The notes under the pieces were generated by a model, which was not told the origin of the DNA, did no database searches, and was given only the letters and a program-made list of their open reading frames with translations. Both the position numbers and the translations under genes were made by a program. This document shows positions 37,621-45,379 of a stretch of DNA of 56,176 nucleotides, piece by piece (position 1 is the first letter of the stretch; every line of letters starts with the position of its first letter). The stretch is from Candidatus Omnitrophota bacterium. Its GTDB lineage: Bacteria > Omnitrophota > Gorgyraeia > 2-01-FULL-45-10. Location of the stretch: the NCBI GenBank assembly GCA_016929115.1, contig JAFGJL010000079.1:1-56176 (forward strand), in the 5' to 3' direction.

Positions 37621-37662
37621 TCCCGCCCCGGCCGGGAACCATGGTTCCCGGCCGGGGCGGGA
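37621..37662. repeat. Perfect 42-bp palindrome between divergent promoters
   Basis: The two 21-base halves are exact reverse complements, rich in G and C, centred on CCATGG, with no spacer. It sits between the minus-strand wzc promoter and the plus-strand ABC promoter. As RNA or extruded DNA it would form a very stable hairpin; the plus strand continues with ATTTTAG, a weak U-tract. It may insulate the two promoters or be a mobile palindrome. Confidence 0.85.
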
Positions 37663-37676
37663 TTTTAGCCGAAAGA

Positions 37677-37705
37677 TTGACGCTCCACGGTTTTTCTGCT
37701 ACACT
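37677..37705 (+). promoter_or_regulatory. Promoter of the ABC exporter genes
   Basis: TTGACG (37677-37682), a 17-base spacer and TACACT (37700-37705) lie about 20 bases before the ABC ATPase start codon, implying a very short leader. Confidence 0.65.
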
Positions 37706-37725
37706 ACAAAGAGTAACAATATCCC

Positions 37726-38523
37726 ATGAAAAAGATGATCGAAGCCCAAAACATCACCAAGGATTTTCGCCCTCCTGTTTCTCTGCGTCAGATATTCCGG
37801 CCCGGGCCAGGGACCCTGGGGACAACGCGCGCGCTCGACGACATCTCATTCTCGCTCGAGAGCGGAAAACTCCTGTGCGTACTCGGCCCTAACGGCGCCG
37901 GCAAGACGACGCTTCTAAAGATAATAGCCGGCCTTATCCTGCCCGACATGGGCGCGCTCACCGTAGACGGGTTGATCCATGAAAGGGATGACGAAAGGAT
38001 AAGGTCTATGATCGGCCTGTCCTCGTTCCACGAGAAGGGCTTCTATTGGCGGCTTACCGGGCGGCAGAACCTGGAGTTTTTCGCGGCGATGTACGGCCTT
38101 GACAGCCGCGCGGCGCGCGAAAGGCTCAAAAAGCTTTTCGGGCTTTTCGGCGTCACATACCAGAACAAACGATTCGACGCCTATTCGGCCGGCATGAAGC
38201 AGAAGATCGCTATTATCAGGGCGCTTCTCAACGACCCGCGGCTTTTACTTTTCGACGAACCCACGAAGAGCCTGGACTACGGATCATCGTTTCGCCTGAT
38301 GCATTTGATCAAAGACACCCTCGTCGGCAAAGAAGGAAAGACCGTCATCTTCACCACGCATCACATGGACGAGGCGGCCGAGTTCGCGCATGTTTTTCTG
38401 ATCCTGCATAACGGAAGGCTCCTTGACGCGGGTACGATCGACGAGCTGCGGCAGAGAGTAAATAAGCCGGCGGCTTCGCTCGGCGAGATATACGTTTCGC
38501 TCACGAGAGATCGGCCATGCTGA
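37726..38523 (+). CDS. ABC-2 type transporter ATP-binding protein
   Basis: This 265-aa ATPase has Walker A GPNGAGKT (54-61), the signature YSAGMKQK in place of LSGGQ, and Walker B LLLFDEPTKSLD with the H-loop FTTHHMDEA. The class resembles NodI/CcmA/DrrA exporters. It overlaps the permease gene by 7 bases and forms an exporter with it. The Shine-Dalgarno is poor; the ATG 9 bases later is an alternative start. It is divergent from the polysaccharide operon and convergent to the peptide-modification block, so it might export either product. Confidence 0.93.
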   Translation: MKKMIEAQNITKDFRPPVSLRQIFRPGPGTLGTTRALDDISFSLESGKLLCVLGPNGAGKTTLLKIIAGLILPDMGALTVDGLIHERDDERIRSMIGLSSFHEKGFYWRLTGRQNLEFFAAMYGLDSRAARERLKKLFGLFGVTYQNKRFDAYSAGMKQKIAIIRALLNDPRLLLFDEPTKSLDYGSSFRLMHLIKDTLVGKEGKTVIFTTHHMDEAAEFAHVFLILHNGRLLDAGTIDELRQRVNKPAASLGEIYVSLTRDRPC

Positions 38524-39323
38524 GAAAGATCATCGCATTCGTAAAAAAGGACTTTCTGGTAGAATCCAGCTATAGGTTCGCCCTGGCCTTCAATATATTC
38601 GGCATCCTGACAAGCCTCCTGGGATATTTCTTCATCGATAAGCTCTTCGGTCACCGCATAGTAAACCAATTGGAGGAGTTCGGGGTTAACTATTTCTCAT
38701 ACGCTCTCCTTAGCACGGCTGTCTTCGGGTATGTCGGCATGGGCTTAAGCTCTTTCTCTGAGCGCATACGTTACGAGCAGGTGGAGGGCACTCTCGAAGC
38801 GATCCTGCTGACGCCCACGCGCACAGCCACTCTGCTCACTTCCATGGCGCTGTGGAACATGCTCCTCACGACGGTGAATATAGTGATCTACGCCGTAATA
38901 GGATCGTGTGTATTCAAGATCGACTTTACGCGGGCCGATATCCCGGCCACGCTCATGGTCTTTTTCCTGACCATACTGTCGTTCAGCAGCCTGGGGATAC
39001 TATCCGCGAGCTTCATCATGGTCTTCAAAAGGGGAAATCCGGTCGGTTGGATCATTGGAGGGCTGGAAGGCCTGATAGGCGGCGTTTATTTTCCAGTCGC
39101 CGTGCTGCCGGTCTGGCTGCAAGCCCTGGCGCAATTCTTCCCGATCACGCACGCTATCCGGGCCGTTCAATTATCCGTTTACAAAGGCTATTCTATCGCC
39201 CACCTGGGGAAGGAGATATGTTTCTTATCCCTTTTTTCGATCGTTCTTCTTCCGCTTAGCTTTTTTGCGTTTAATCACAGCATAAGGAAGGCAAGGATCG
39301 ACGGGAGCTTGTCACAATATTAG
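38517..39323 (+). CDS. ABC-2 type transporter permease
   Basis: This 268-aa protein has six predicted helices and the ABC-2 permease hallmark near the C-terminus (GGVYFPVAVLPVWLQALAQFFPITHAIRAVQ). The N-terminal half contains RYEQVEGTLEAILLTPT, the usual coupling-helix region. It is the membrane half of the exporter with the preceding ATPase. The TAG overlaps the stop codon of the convergent methyltransferase gene by three bases, leaving no room for a terminator. Confidence 0.92.
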   Translation: MLRKIIAFVKKDFLVESSYRFALAFNIFGILTSLLGYFFIDKLFGHRIVNQLEEFGVNYFSYALLSTAVFGYVGMGLSSFSERIRYEQVEGTLEAILLTPTRTATLLTSMALWNMLLTTVNIVIYAVIGSCVFKIDFTRADIPATLMVFFLTILSFSSLGILSASFIMVFKRGNPVGWIIGGLEGLIGGVYFPVAVLPVWLQALAQFFPITHAIRAVQLSVYKGYSIAHLGKEICFLSLFSIVLLPLSFFAFNHSIRKARIDGSLSQY

Positions 39324-40123
39324 GCTGGGTATTTCTCAAGGACAGCGTACCGCGAAGATTCCGAGTCGTCGCCCATCTCTTTTACTCTAAGGCCCGCCTC
39401 GGCCGCTTCAGCCGCCACCTCATCCGTAGTCGGGAAATGGCGCATGAAATGGAACGACGGTAAGAATTCGTCTCCGGGCGAATAGCCGATATTGCCTTTC
39501 AGGATCCTGGCTACGCCCCTCCGGAAGCCGGCGAGGCGCTCATTCGCCCTTGCGGGACTATAAAAAAAGTGAACCACCGCAAGGCCGCCGTCCTTAAGGA
39601 CCTTTCTTATATCCGAGAGCATCTTGACTCTCATCCTCCTGGCTGGAATAGCGCTATACATGTAACATGAAACGATGCAGTAGTCAAAAATATCGCCCCG
39701 GACCGGCATATTGAGCATATCGCCTATGCGAAAATCCGCCTGAACGCCTTCCCTGACAGCGGTTTCTTTCGCGGCGTTTATCATGGGTTCGGATGAGTCG
39801 ACCCCCGTAACATTAAAACCCATCTTCGCAAGAGCGATTGATTCCCTGCCGCCGCCGCATCCAAGCACCAGCATTGATCCATTGCTTATAAAATAGTCTT
39901 TAAGCACCTTGTCTTCCCACGGCATGAGGCCTCTTTTTATGAACTTCCAATCGCCGAATACGTCCGTTTTGCCATAAAACTTTCGCGTATAATCAACTAT
40001 CTCTTCCGGAGTCATGAGAACAGCCAGGAAGGAGCCCATAAAGGACGATATGCGCAGGGCGCACTTCGCGAATGCCTCGACCGCTAAGCTCAGCCCCATG
40101 TATAGCCGCGGCACTATCCGCAT
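39320..40123 (-). CDS. SAM-dependent methyltransferase, last gene of the peptide-modification block
   Basis: This 267-aa protein has an N-terminal region of about 60 residues, then SAM motif MLVLGCGGGRESIALAKMGF, the acidic loop VTGVDSSEPMI and DIFDYCIVSCYMYSA. It overlaps the PqqD-like gene by 10 bases, so it belongs to the same transcript as the radical SAM, kinase and precursor-like genes. Methylation of the peptide is possible but inferred; a sugar or lipid substrate from the surrounding envelope operon is the alternative. Confidence 0.85.
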   Translation of the reverse strand: MRIVPRLYMGLSLAVEAFAKCALRISSFMGSFLAVLMTPEEIVDYTRKFYGKTDVFGDWKFIKRGLMPWEDKVLKDYFISNGSMLVLGCGGGRESIALAKMGFNVTGVDSSEPMINAAKETAVREGVQADFRIGDMLNMPVRGDIFDYCIVSCYMYSAIPARRMRVKMLSDIRKVLKDGGLAVVHFFYSPARANERLAGFRRGVARILKGNIGYSPGDEFLPSFHFMRHFPTTDEVAAEAAEAGLRVKEMGDDSESSRYAVLEKYPA

Positions 40124-40392
40124 ATGCCGGCCAATCCTTTATTGATGATCTCTTCTAAAAATTTAAAAATGTCCGTCCGCAGGTCTTTTTTTTCGCCTTC
40201 GAATTCTTCGTCAATCCGGACTACTATATCCCCTGCCGGCGTCTCACCGTCAAGCAGTTCCCACACCCTCGTCCCCACTTCATCCAGGGGATAGATCATA
40301 TTGCCCTTCGTGTCCACGATAAGCGCCTCTTCCTCTATGACCCTCCAGGCGATATCACCATTCCTTTTAATGATGCTACGCGATAGATCCAT
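40114..40392 (-). CDS. PqqD-family peptide-recognition (RRE) protein
   Basis: This 92-aa protein has the PqqD pattern: residues 20-45 EEEALIVDTKGNMIYPLDEVGTRVWELL-type winged-helix core, then ...IVVRIDEEFEG and a C-terminal helix. Such domains bind RiPP leader peptides and present them to modifying enzymes. The ORF-track start (40476) is rejected in favour of the ATG at 40392, which has GGAGG 7 bases upstream and matches family length. It overlaps the kinase gene by 17 bases. The likely partner is the YKRPEL-containing peptide at 41618-41785. Confidence 0.92.
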   Translation of the reverse strand: MDLSRSIIKRNGDIAWRVIEEEALIVDTKGNMIYPLDEVGTRVWELLDGETPAGDIVVRIDEEFEGEKKDLRTDIFKFLEEIINKGLAGICG

Positions 40393-41167
40393 CGATATAC
40401 CTCCATAGTTCCGGCTCTGCCTTAAAATGGAACTCATAGCACGGCACGCCTGCCGCGAGCGCGTCGAGCGCGGCAAATACGGCGTTGAACGTCCTTATGT
40501 CGGCCGGCGGCATAATGACGCTGCGGAATAATTCCTGTACCGCCTCCTTCCTGCTTAGCGCGCGGTGCGCGAACTTGTCATCTTTGCGCAAAAGCATGAG
40601 TGCCCTTATCGGCCCTCCGGTATTTTCGGACACTTTTTCGAACTCACCGGCGAACGGCGTCGCGTACGCGTAATACGCATTCCCGGACAGCGCGATAGCC
40701 GCCGTCTCATCCGTAAGGATCTTGTCTTCGCCCGACAGCCGCGCCACCGTCGTCTTGCCGCTCTCCGACGGCCCGAAAAAGACATAGGCATGGCCTTTCC
40801 TTAAAACAGCCGAGGCGTGCAGAAGAAAGCCCTGCCTTCTTAATAACGTTACGGATGTCAAAAGTCGTAATACATCGGCTATGCCGAATTCGGCGCCGGT
40901 GGCAAGGGAAGCCGTGCCCTTTGCCATCTGCATGTCAAGATCGAAAGATGGCGTCCGGGCAAAAAAACGCTCGCCTTGCCATATCGGGACCGCGGAGTGA
41001 GACAAACCGTTTTTCTTTTTCCGCCAGGCGAGCACAACATCCATATCCGGCCGTGATGTCGAAAGGAAGAGCTTATAATTTTCCCTAACCCATGCTACCG
41101 GAGATCTATCCCGGCATCTTATCCGAAAAATAGCGCCGGCTATGTCAACGCTGGTTTCGTGCCACAC
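40376..41167 (-). CDS. HPr-kinase-related kinase
   Basis: This 263-aa protein has the HprK C-terminal-domain features: LLHASAV followed by the P-loop GPSESGKTT (132-140) and LTDETAAI. Its N-terminal half is not the HprK DRTGG domain. Related kinases occur beside PqqD proteins in lasso-peptide and exopolysaccharide loci (HPr-rel-A type), where some phosphorylate peptide serines. Here the precursor has Ser 51 and Ser 55, so peptide phosphorylation is a reasonable hypothesis. The start is GTG at 41167, overlapping the peptidase gene by 23 bases, with AAGGG upstream. Confidence 0.88.
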   Translation of the reverse strand: MWHETSVDIAGAIFRIRCRDRSPVAWVRENYKLFLSTSRPDMDVVLAWRKKKNGLSHSAVPIWQGERFFARTPSFDLDMQMAKGTASLATGAEFGIADVLRLLTSVTLLRRQGFLLHASAVLRKGHAYVFFGPSESGKTTVARLSGEDKILTDETAAIALSGNAYYAYATPFAGEFEKVSENTGGPIRALMLLRKDDKFAHRALSRKEAVQELFRSVIMPPADIRTFNAVFAALDALAAGVPCYEFHFKAEPELWRYIDGSIA

Positions 41168-41597
41168 GGCTCAATACCCTTTTCGCGTAGATAAATGGCC
41201 TGGCCAGTAACGGTAGGGCATATCCAAACGCCAATCCCGCTACGCGGCAAAGCATATTTTCGACGGGTATGTCAATACCGCATCTTTTAACGCTCACTAT
41301 CTTGCCCGCAAACAGGTCGACGGGCACCGGGGAGTCGAAGCGTAAGGTCGCGTCACCTTTTGTTTTAAGAAAGCGCCGGCCGTCTTTAAGCACCTTTTTA
41401 AAAACTCGATGGCACGTAAAACCGCCGTCCACGTTCTTGAACACGGCGATGTCGCCGGCGCAAAGATCATTGAACGAACAGAGGCGCGCCTTAGCCGTCG
41501 AACCGGATGAGAAAACAGGGAACATGCTCTTACCGATTATATTTACCGTAAAAAAGGCGCCTATATCGGGGCATTCCCCGGCACAACCGTGTGTCAT
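41145..41597 (-). CDS. S26-family (SipW-like) signal peptidase
   Basis: This 150-aa protein shows GKSMFP (Ser 24), GDIAVFK followed by TCHRV (His 63), and TKGDATLRFD (Asp 82). A His in place of the bacterial-type Lys is the ER/archaeal/SipW version of signal peptidase I. The usual N-terminal membrane helix is missing; a hydrophobic stretch lies instead near the C-terminus (AGLAFGYALPLLARPFIYA). It starts 20 bases after the small peptide gene, so it may cleave the leader of that peptide; this is inference. Confidence 0.87.
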   Translation of the reverse strand: MTHGCAGECPDIGAFFTVNIIGKSMFPVFSSGSTAKARLCSFNDLCAGDIAVFKNVDGGFTCHRVFKKVLKDGRRFLKTKGDATLRFDSPVPVDLFAGKIVSVKRCGIDIPVENMLCRVAGLAFGYALPLLARPFIYAKRVLSRVARNQR

Positions 41598-41617
41598 CGT
41601 ATCTATTCAGCCCTGTT

Positions 41618-41785
41618 TTAAGACACCACCCATGAGTTCTTCCCTTTGCCTCTCCCCATCCTCACGGCTTTATTCCCACATGCAACGGTATCGACACGGC
41701 AACAGAGCGGGGCGCCAGCCCCGGCCTCCAGCATGCTCATCCCCTTAAGCTCGGGTCTCTTATACGTCTTCTTCTTATTCTTCAT
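41618..41785 (-). CDS. Candidate RiPP precursor peptide (55 aa)
   Basis: Found by reading the gap between radical SAM and peptidase genes; below the ORF track cutoff. ATG at 41785 overlaps the radical SAM stop (ATGA) and has GGGGAGG 7 bases upstream; TAA at 41620-41618. The first 13 residues are basic and end in YKRPEL, which matches the YxxPxL motif by which PqqD-like RRE proteins recognise lasso-type leaders. A Gly/Ala stretch (EAGAGAP) follows, then PLCCRVDTVAC with three Cys (28, 29, 36), then a basic Gly/Lys/Arg tail ending WVVS. No signal peptide is present. The leader/core boundary may lie near the Gly-Ala stretch. Modification by the radical SAM enzyme (for example Cys crosslinks), phosphorylation and proteolysis are all inferred. 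Confidence 0.75.
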   Translation of the reverse strand: MKNKKKTYKRPELKGMSMLEAGAGAPLCCRVDTVACGNKAVRMGRGKGKNSWVVS

Positions 41786-42858
41786 GCGCCGCCTCCCCTT
41801 TTTGAGACTATCTCATATTCTATCCTCGACATCGTCTCCAATGTCTTATAGCATTTCCTGATATCGTTCGTCTCCAGGTACGCCATCCCGATGCATTTCC
41901 TGCAGACGCCCACATACCGGCAAGCCGGACATGACTCGAAATCCCCGTATGTCTTGATCGATCTTAACTCCTCCATGAGCGTGGTGGTATTTTCCCATAT
42001 TTCCTTAAAATGCCTCTTTTTAACATTTCCCATGGGGATGAAGAGCTGCGGACACGGGTGGACGTCGCCATACGGTGTTATATAACAAGTGGTGAGGCCC
42101 GTGCCGCATACCGCTTTTTGAAGCGGATCTCCAGAAAAAGGTTTTTCACGCGCCATCTCATCCGTTATTATCATGGACATAAATTCGTATATGTGCTTTT
42201 CGCTGAGCTGGTATTGCTGGGGCGTCTTAGTGCCGTCGTTCTTCGGACAGACCTCGATCGTAAAATCGTAGTCATCGGCCCCCAGGCGGCGCGCAAACCC
42301 GGGTATCTCCTCGGCCTGATGAAAATTCGGTTCCATAATAACGGATTTTAAAACTACCCTTAGCCCCTCCCTCTTTAAAATCCCCACGGCCGCTGTGAGT
42401 CTTTCGAAAGACCCTTTCTTCCCTGTAATGGCATCATGAACTTTTGCGGTCGAGCCGTATATGCTCATCTCGACCGACTTGGGCATCAATCCTTTCATGC
42501 GTCGCGCGATCGCTTCATCTACCAATGTGCCGTTCGTGAAAAGCGTAAGGCAAAAATTCTTCCGCTTCGCATGTTCGGCGACCTCAAAGAAGTGCGGATA
42601 CGCAAGGATCTCGCCTCCCGAAAGTGTCAGGTACAGCGCGCCCGATTCCGCCAGCTGGTCTATGACGCGCCTTATCTCCGCAAGCGTCATCTCGGTCTTG
42701 CCTGCCAAAAAGCCGTCGGAGAGTTCCCGGCAATAACAATGGATGCAGCTGAGGTTACACCTGTGCGTGAGGTCGATATGCACCCAAAGCGGGATCCTCT
42801 TCTCTTCCGCCCTGCCTACCAATCTTCTGACAGCCGCTTCGGCGCCCGGGTATATCAT
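41782..42858 (-). CDS. Radical SAM/SPASM peptide maturase candidate
   Basis: This 358-aa enzyme has the radical SAM cluster CNLSCIHC (Cys 34, 38, 41), the glycine-rich SGGEIL, and a SPASM domain with Cys 251, 258, 269, 310, 313, 319, 322 and 336 (VCGTGLTTC, HPCPQL, CPACRYVGVCRKC). This pattern is that of PqqE/AlbA-type peptide-modifying enzymes that carry extra Fe-S clusters. It is followed by the precursor-like ORF with a 4-base overlap and lies in one transcript with a PqqD protein, as in many RiPP systems. Substrate assignment is inference. Confidence 0.9.
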   Translation of the reverse strand: MIYPGAEAAVRRLVGRAEEKRIPLWVHIDLTHRCNLSCIHCYCRELSDGFLAGKTEMTLAEIRRVIDQLAESGALYLTLSGGEILAYPHFFEVAEHAKRKNFCLTLFTNGTLVDEAIARRMKGLMPKSVEMSIYGSTAKVHDAITGKKGSFERLTAAVGILKREGLRVVLKSVIMEPNFHQAEEIPGFARRLGADDYDFTIEVCPKNDGTKTPQQYQLSEKHIYEFMSMIITDEMAREKPFSGDPLQKAVCGTGLTTCYITPYGDVHPCPQLFIPMGNVKKRHFKEIWENTTTLMEELRSIKTYGDFESCPACRYVGVCRKCIGMAYLETNDIRKCYKTLETMSRIEYEIVSKRGGGA

Positions 42859-42861
42859 GGT

Positions 42862-43941
42862 TCAGTTATCCGCTTTAAAGGCGAGAGACCGCAGTCCTGT
42901 AAGCATGAAATGCGCCTTACTAAGTAATGTTCTATTCATCGCCAGATACAAGAGAACGCACTTGCCTTCCCCCGGAAAATCGTGATTCGATATATACCGA
43001 ATCATATATCTCTCTAATAATGACGGGCCGCCGGGCCTTAAGCTCTTAAAAAATCCCGAAGGTATGTCCGTATAAAAGGCGCTCTTGGCCAACAAAAGCC
43101 CTGTATACAATGGAACAGTAAGCCCCCATCGCCTAGCCGTACCGGCAAGCGCCTCCCATGATATCGCATCTCTATAATGCGCTATGTAAGAATGGATGTC
43201 GTATAAAAGGTCTATGCGGGAAAAGCCGTGGCTTAAACCGTGACTGGCAAGCGCAAGGACCATATGCTCAGGATCCATGACGCGCACGTTCGCGCCGGCG
43301 GTTCCGCCAAACGGCGCGGAGCCCTCCCATATCTCGCGCATTTCTATGCCGGTCCAGTTCATCTTAAAAAAAGGCGCCGATAAATTGACTATATGCCAGT
43401 GCAGGTGCACGGGCGCCGCCAGAAAAGTGTCCTTTTGCCCGTTGAAATACATCTCCGCCTTCCTGCCTCCCTGACCGCCCATGATCGAAGGACTGCCGTT
43501 TTTACCCGGATGGCGATAGCCCAGAGATTCGAGTATCCCGTGAGCCCTTTCGACATCTTCCTCGCGCACCAGGATATCGATGTCCGACATCTTCCTTGTG
43601 CCCGCCACATGCCGGTATATCGTACGCGCAAAATACGCCCCTTTCAATAAGATCAGGTCGACGTTCGCGCTCCCGAGCGACGAACAGACCCTGTCGAATT
43701 CATCCATAATAAAAATATTCCTCAGTGTGTTTATCTGACAGGATTTTTTCAACCTGCGGCGGATATCTTCCGGGACAGCGATCTCGTCAAGGTCTTTTAT
43801 CTGATTAAAGAGGAGCGTCTCGACTTTTGAATACTCGGCAACCGATAAAAGCTTTTTCCAATTGAGGCATGCGGAGGATATCCGGCCGTATCGCCCGTTA
43901 AGGAGGGTCAGGAGGTCCTGTTTCAGCGGAGAAAGGCGCAC
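42862..43941 (-). CDS. Nucleotidyltransferase-fold protein (PF14907-like)
   Basis: This 359-aa protein has the NTP_transf_5 landmarks LLKGAYFARTIYRH, RKMSDIDILVREEDVE (DxD metal site) and HVHWHIVNL-like PVHLHWHIVNL, then HGLSHGFSRIDLLYDI. Such proteins accompany HprK-like kinases and PqqD proteins in lasso-peptide and exopolysaccharide loci; their reaction is not settled, adenylylation or nucleotidyl transfer being assumed. The start is GTG at 43941 with AGGTGG 7 bases upstream. It precedes the radical SAM gene by 3 bases. Confidence 0.86.
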   Translation of the reverse strand: MRLSPLKQDLLTLLNGRYGRISSACLNWKKLLSVAEYSKVETLLFNQIKDLDEIAVPEDIRRRLKKSCQINTLRNIFIMDEFDRVCSSLGSANVDLILLKGAYFARTIYRHVAGTRKMSDIDILVREEDVERAHGILESLGYRHPGKNGSPSIMGGQGGRKAEMYFNGQKDTFLAAPVHLHWHIVNLSAPFFKMNWTGIEMREIWEGSAPFGGTAGANVRVMDPEHMVLALASHGLSHGFSRIDLLYDIHSYIAHYRDAISWEALAGTARRWGLTVPLYTGLLLAKSAFYTDIPSGFFKSLRPGGPSLLERYMIRYISNHDFPGEGKCVLLYLAMNRTLLSKAHFMLTGLRSLAFKADN

Positions 43942-43947
43942 AGCGTA

Positions 43948-44916
43948 TTACCACCTTCTGCTATGAAGACTGTCGCCTAATAATACGCCTTTTTGCAGAG
44001 GATTCATGATCTCGTCGGCAAGCCAATTGGCATCCGAGAGGGGTTTCTTCGGCACGAAGACGACATCCTCCGACTCGAGGACGATATTGTGCTCCGGGAA
44101 TCCCCTGAGCGCGAGGTTCGCGCTCACCCTGATCACGCGGGGATCGCCTGAGTATACCCCCTTGAGTATGACAATGGTCGAGGCGAGGGAAGAATCGGTG
44201 AATCCTTGCGCCATGGCGACCGCCTCAAGAACGGTGGTCGCGCCGCTCAACGTATACACGCCCGGCCATTTCACCTCACCGAGCACGATGACCTTCTTGC
44301 TACCCATCCTCTTTATCGATACCGACACCTGCGGATTCTTTACGTATTCCTCGAGCCGTTTGGCTATCTCCTTACCAAGCTGCATTGTAGTTAGCCCCTT
44401 TGCCATGACGGAGCCTACCAGGGGGAACGAGATCCTGCCGTCAGGTTGCACGGTAACATTCCCGCTCAAGTCTGGATTTTGCCACACGAATACATGGAGA
44501 CCATCTCCCGCGCCAAGGAGGTATTCTGCTGAATACCCGCGAGGAACAAATTCCGCCTTTGCCGTAGAGACCTTCCGGTTCCATTTCCAGAAGTTGTATT
44601 CTTGCTTCTTGGCGGCTGTCTTCTTTTTTTTGGCCGTCTCCTCGCCCTTTCCGCCACCGACCAGATCGAGGGCCATTTGGAAACGTTTTTCCGCTTCCCC
44701 ATATTTCCCCTGCCCGTAGAGCTCGTTTCCTTCATCGTAGAGCATTTTTGCCTTCGCCTGCGGTGAGCCGGGAGGCGCGGCTCTATCGTCTACCGGCACG
44801 CTGTCGTATATCGGCGCATCTTCGCCTTCTGTGCCCCTGTGCTTTGACTCTGCGTAAGAATACGACGCTGACGCGATCAAAGCGGCTATGACGATGATAT
44901 TGATAAATGCTTTCAT
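43948..44916 (-). CDS. Polysaccharide export protein (Wza-like, SLBB domain)
   Basis: This 322-aa periplasmic/outer-membrane protein has a signal peptide (cleavage near SYSYA-ES), a TPR-like unit (YDEGNELYGQGKYGEAEKRFQMAL, about residues 60-85), a Poly_export domain (YLLGAGDGLHVFVWQNPDLSGNVTVQPDGR in part) and an SLBB domain (VIVLGEVKWPGVYTLSG). It lacks the lipobox of Wza. It would form the outer gate for polysaccharide made by the operon at 15-37 kb. A 6-base gap to the nucleotidyltransferase gene ties the peptide module to export. Confidence 0.92.
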   Translation of the reverse strand: MKAFINIIVIAALIASASYSYAESKHRGTEGEDAPIYDSVPVDDRAAPPGSPQAKAKMLYDEGNELYGQGKYGEAEKRFQMALDLVGGGKGEETAKKKKTAAKKQEYNFWKWNRKVSTAKAEFVPRGYSAEYLLGAGDGLHVFVWQNPDLSGNVTVQPDGRISFPLVGSVMAKGLTTMQLGKEIAKRLEEYVKNPQVSVSIKRMGSKKVIVLGEVKWPGVYTLSGATTVLEAVAMAQGFTDSSLASTIVILKGVYSGDPRVIRVSANLALRGFPEHNIVLESEDVVFVPKKPLSDANWLADEIMNPLQKGVLLGDSLHSRRW

Positions 44917-44926
44917 TGTGATAGGG

Positions 44927-45355
44927 TTATTTTTTATCCGTCGTTATCCGCAATCTCTGCTCAAGCTCCTGCTTAAGCGCCCCGGCTTTCTGTTTATCCG
45001 GGCCGCTGTATTCCGATCTTAGCCTGTCGATCTCGCCCTTTAGCGAGGCGATCTGCGCGATCTTGCCCTTAAGCTCCGCTGCCGTTTCGTCGAATGCCCT
45101 GGAGGCATCTGCCAGTTTGTCGTTTAACGCAGCCTGCGCTGCGGCGGCCTCCTCAGCCGCTCTCTTCTGCTGGTCCAGCGCTTCCTGGATATTGGCTTTC
45201 TCGCTTTTTATCTTATCATACTCCCTGCTCATCGCTTCTACGACATCCTTGGAACCCTCGAGTGTCTTCTTTAACTTCATATGCAGGAGCGCCGAATGAG
45301 CGACCAGGAGCACGATGATGACGGCAACAAGGGCAGATCTTATCTTTGCGGGCAT
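44927..45355 (-). CDS. Membrane-anchored coiled-coil protein, function unknown
   Basis: This 142-aa protein has one N-terminal membrane helix (ALVAVIIVLLVAHSALLHM, about residues 7-25) followed by a continuous coiled coil rich in Glu, Lys and Ala to the C-terminus. It lies between the HD-GYP and Wza-like genes with short spacers. A scaffold role in the export machinery is possible but not shown. Confidence 0.8.
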   Translation of the reverse strand: MPAKIRSALVAVIIVLLVAHSALLHMKLKKTLEGSKDVVEAMSREYDKIKSEKANIQEALDQQKRAAEEAAAAQAALNDKLADASRAFDETAAELKGKIAQIASLKGEIDRLRSEYSGPDKQKAGALKQELEQRLRITTDKK

Positions 45356-45379
45356 ACCCTTTCTTTCCGCGCTTACGCG

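Noticed and set aside
39320-43941. Lasso-peptide biosynthesis cluster
   Set aside because: PqqD, kinase, nucleotidyltransferase and a YxxPxL leader fit, but no asparagine-synthetase-like cyclase or transglutaminase-like protease is present, and a radical SAM enzyme is.
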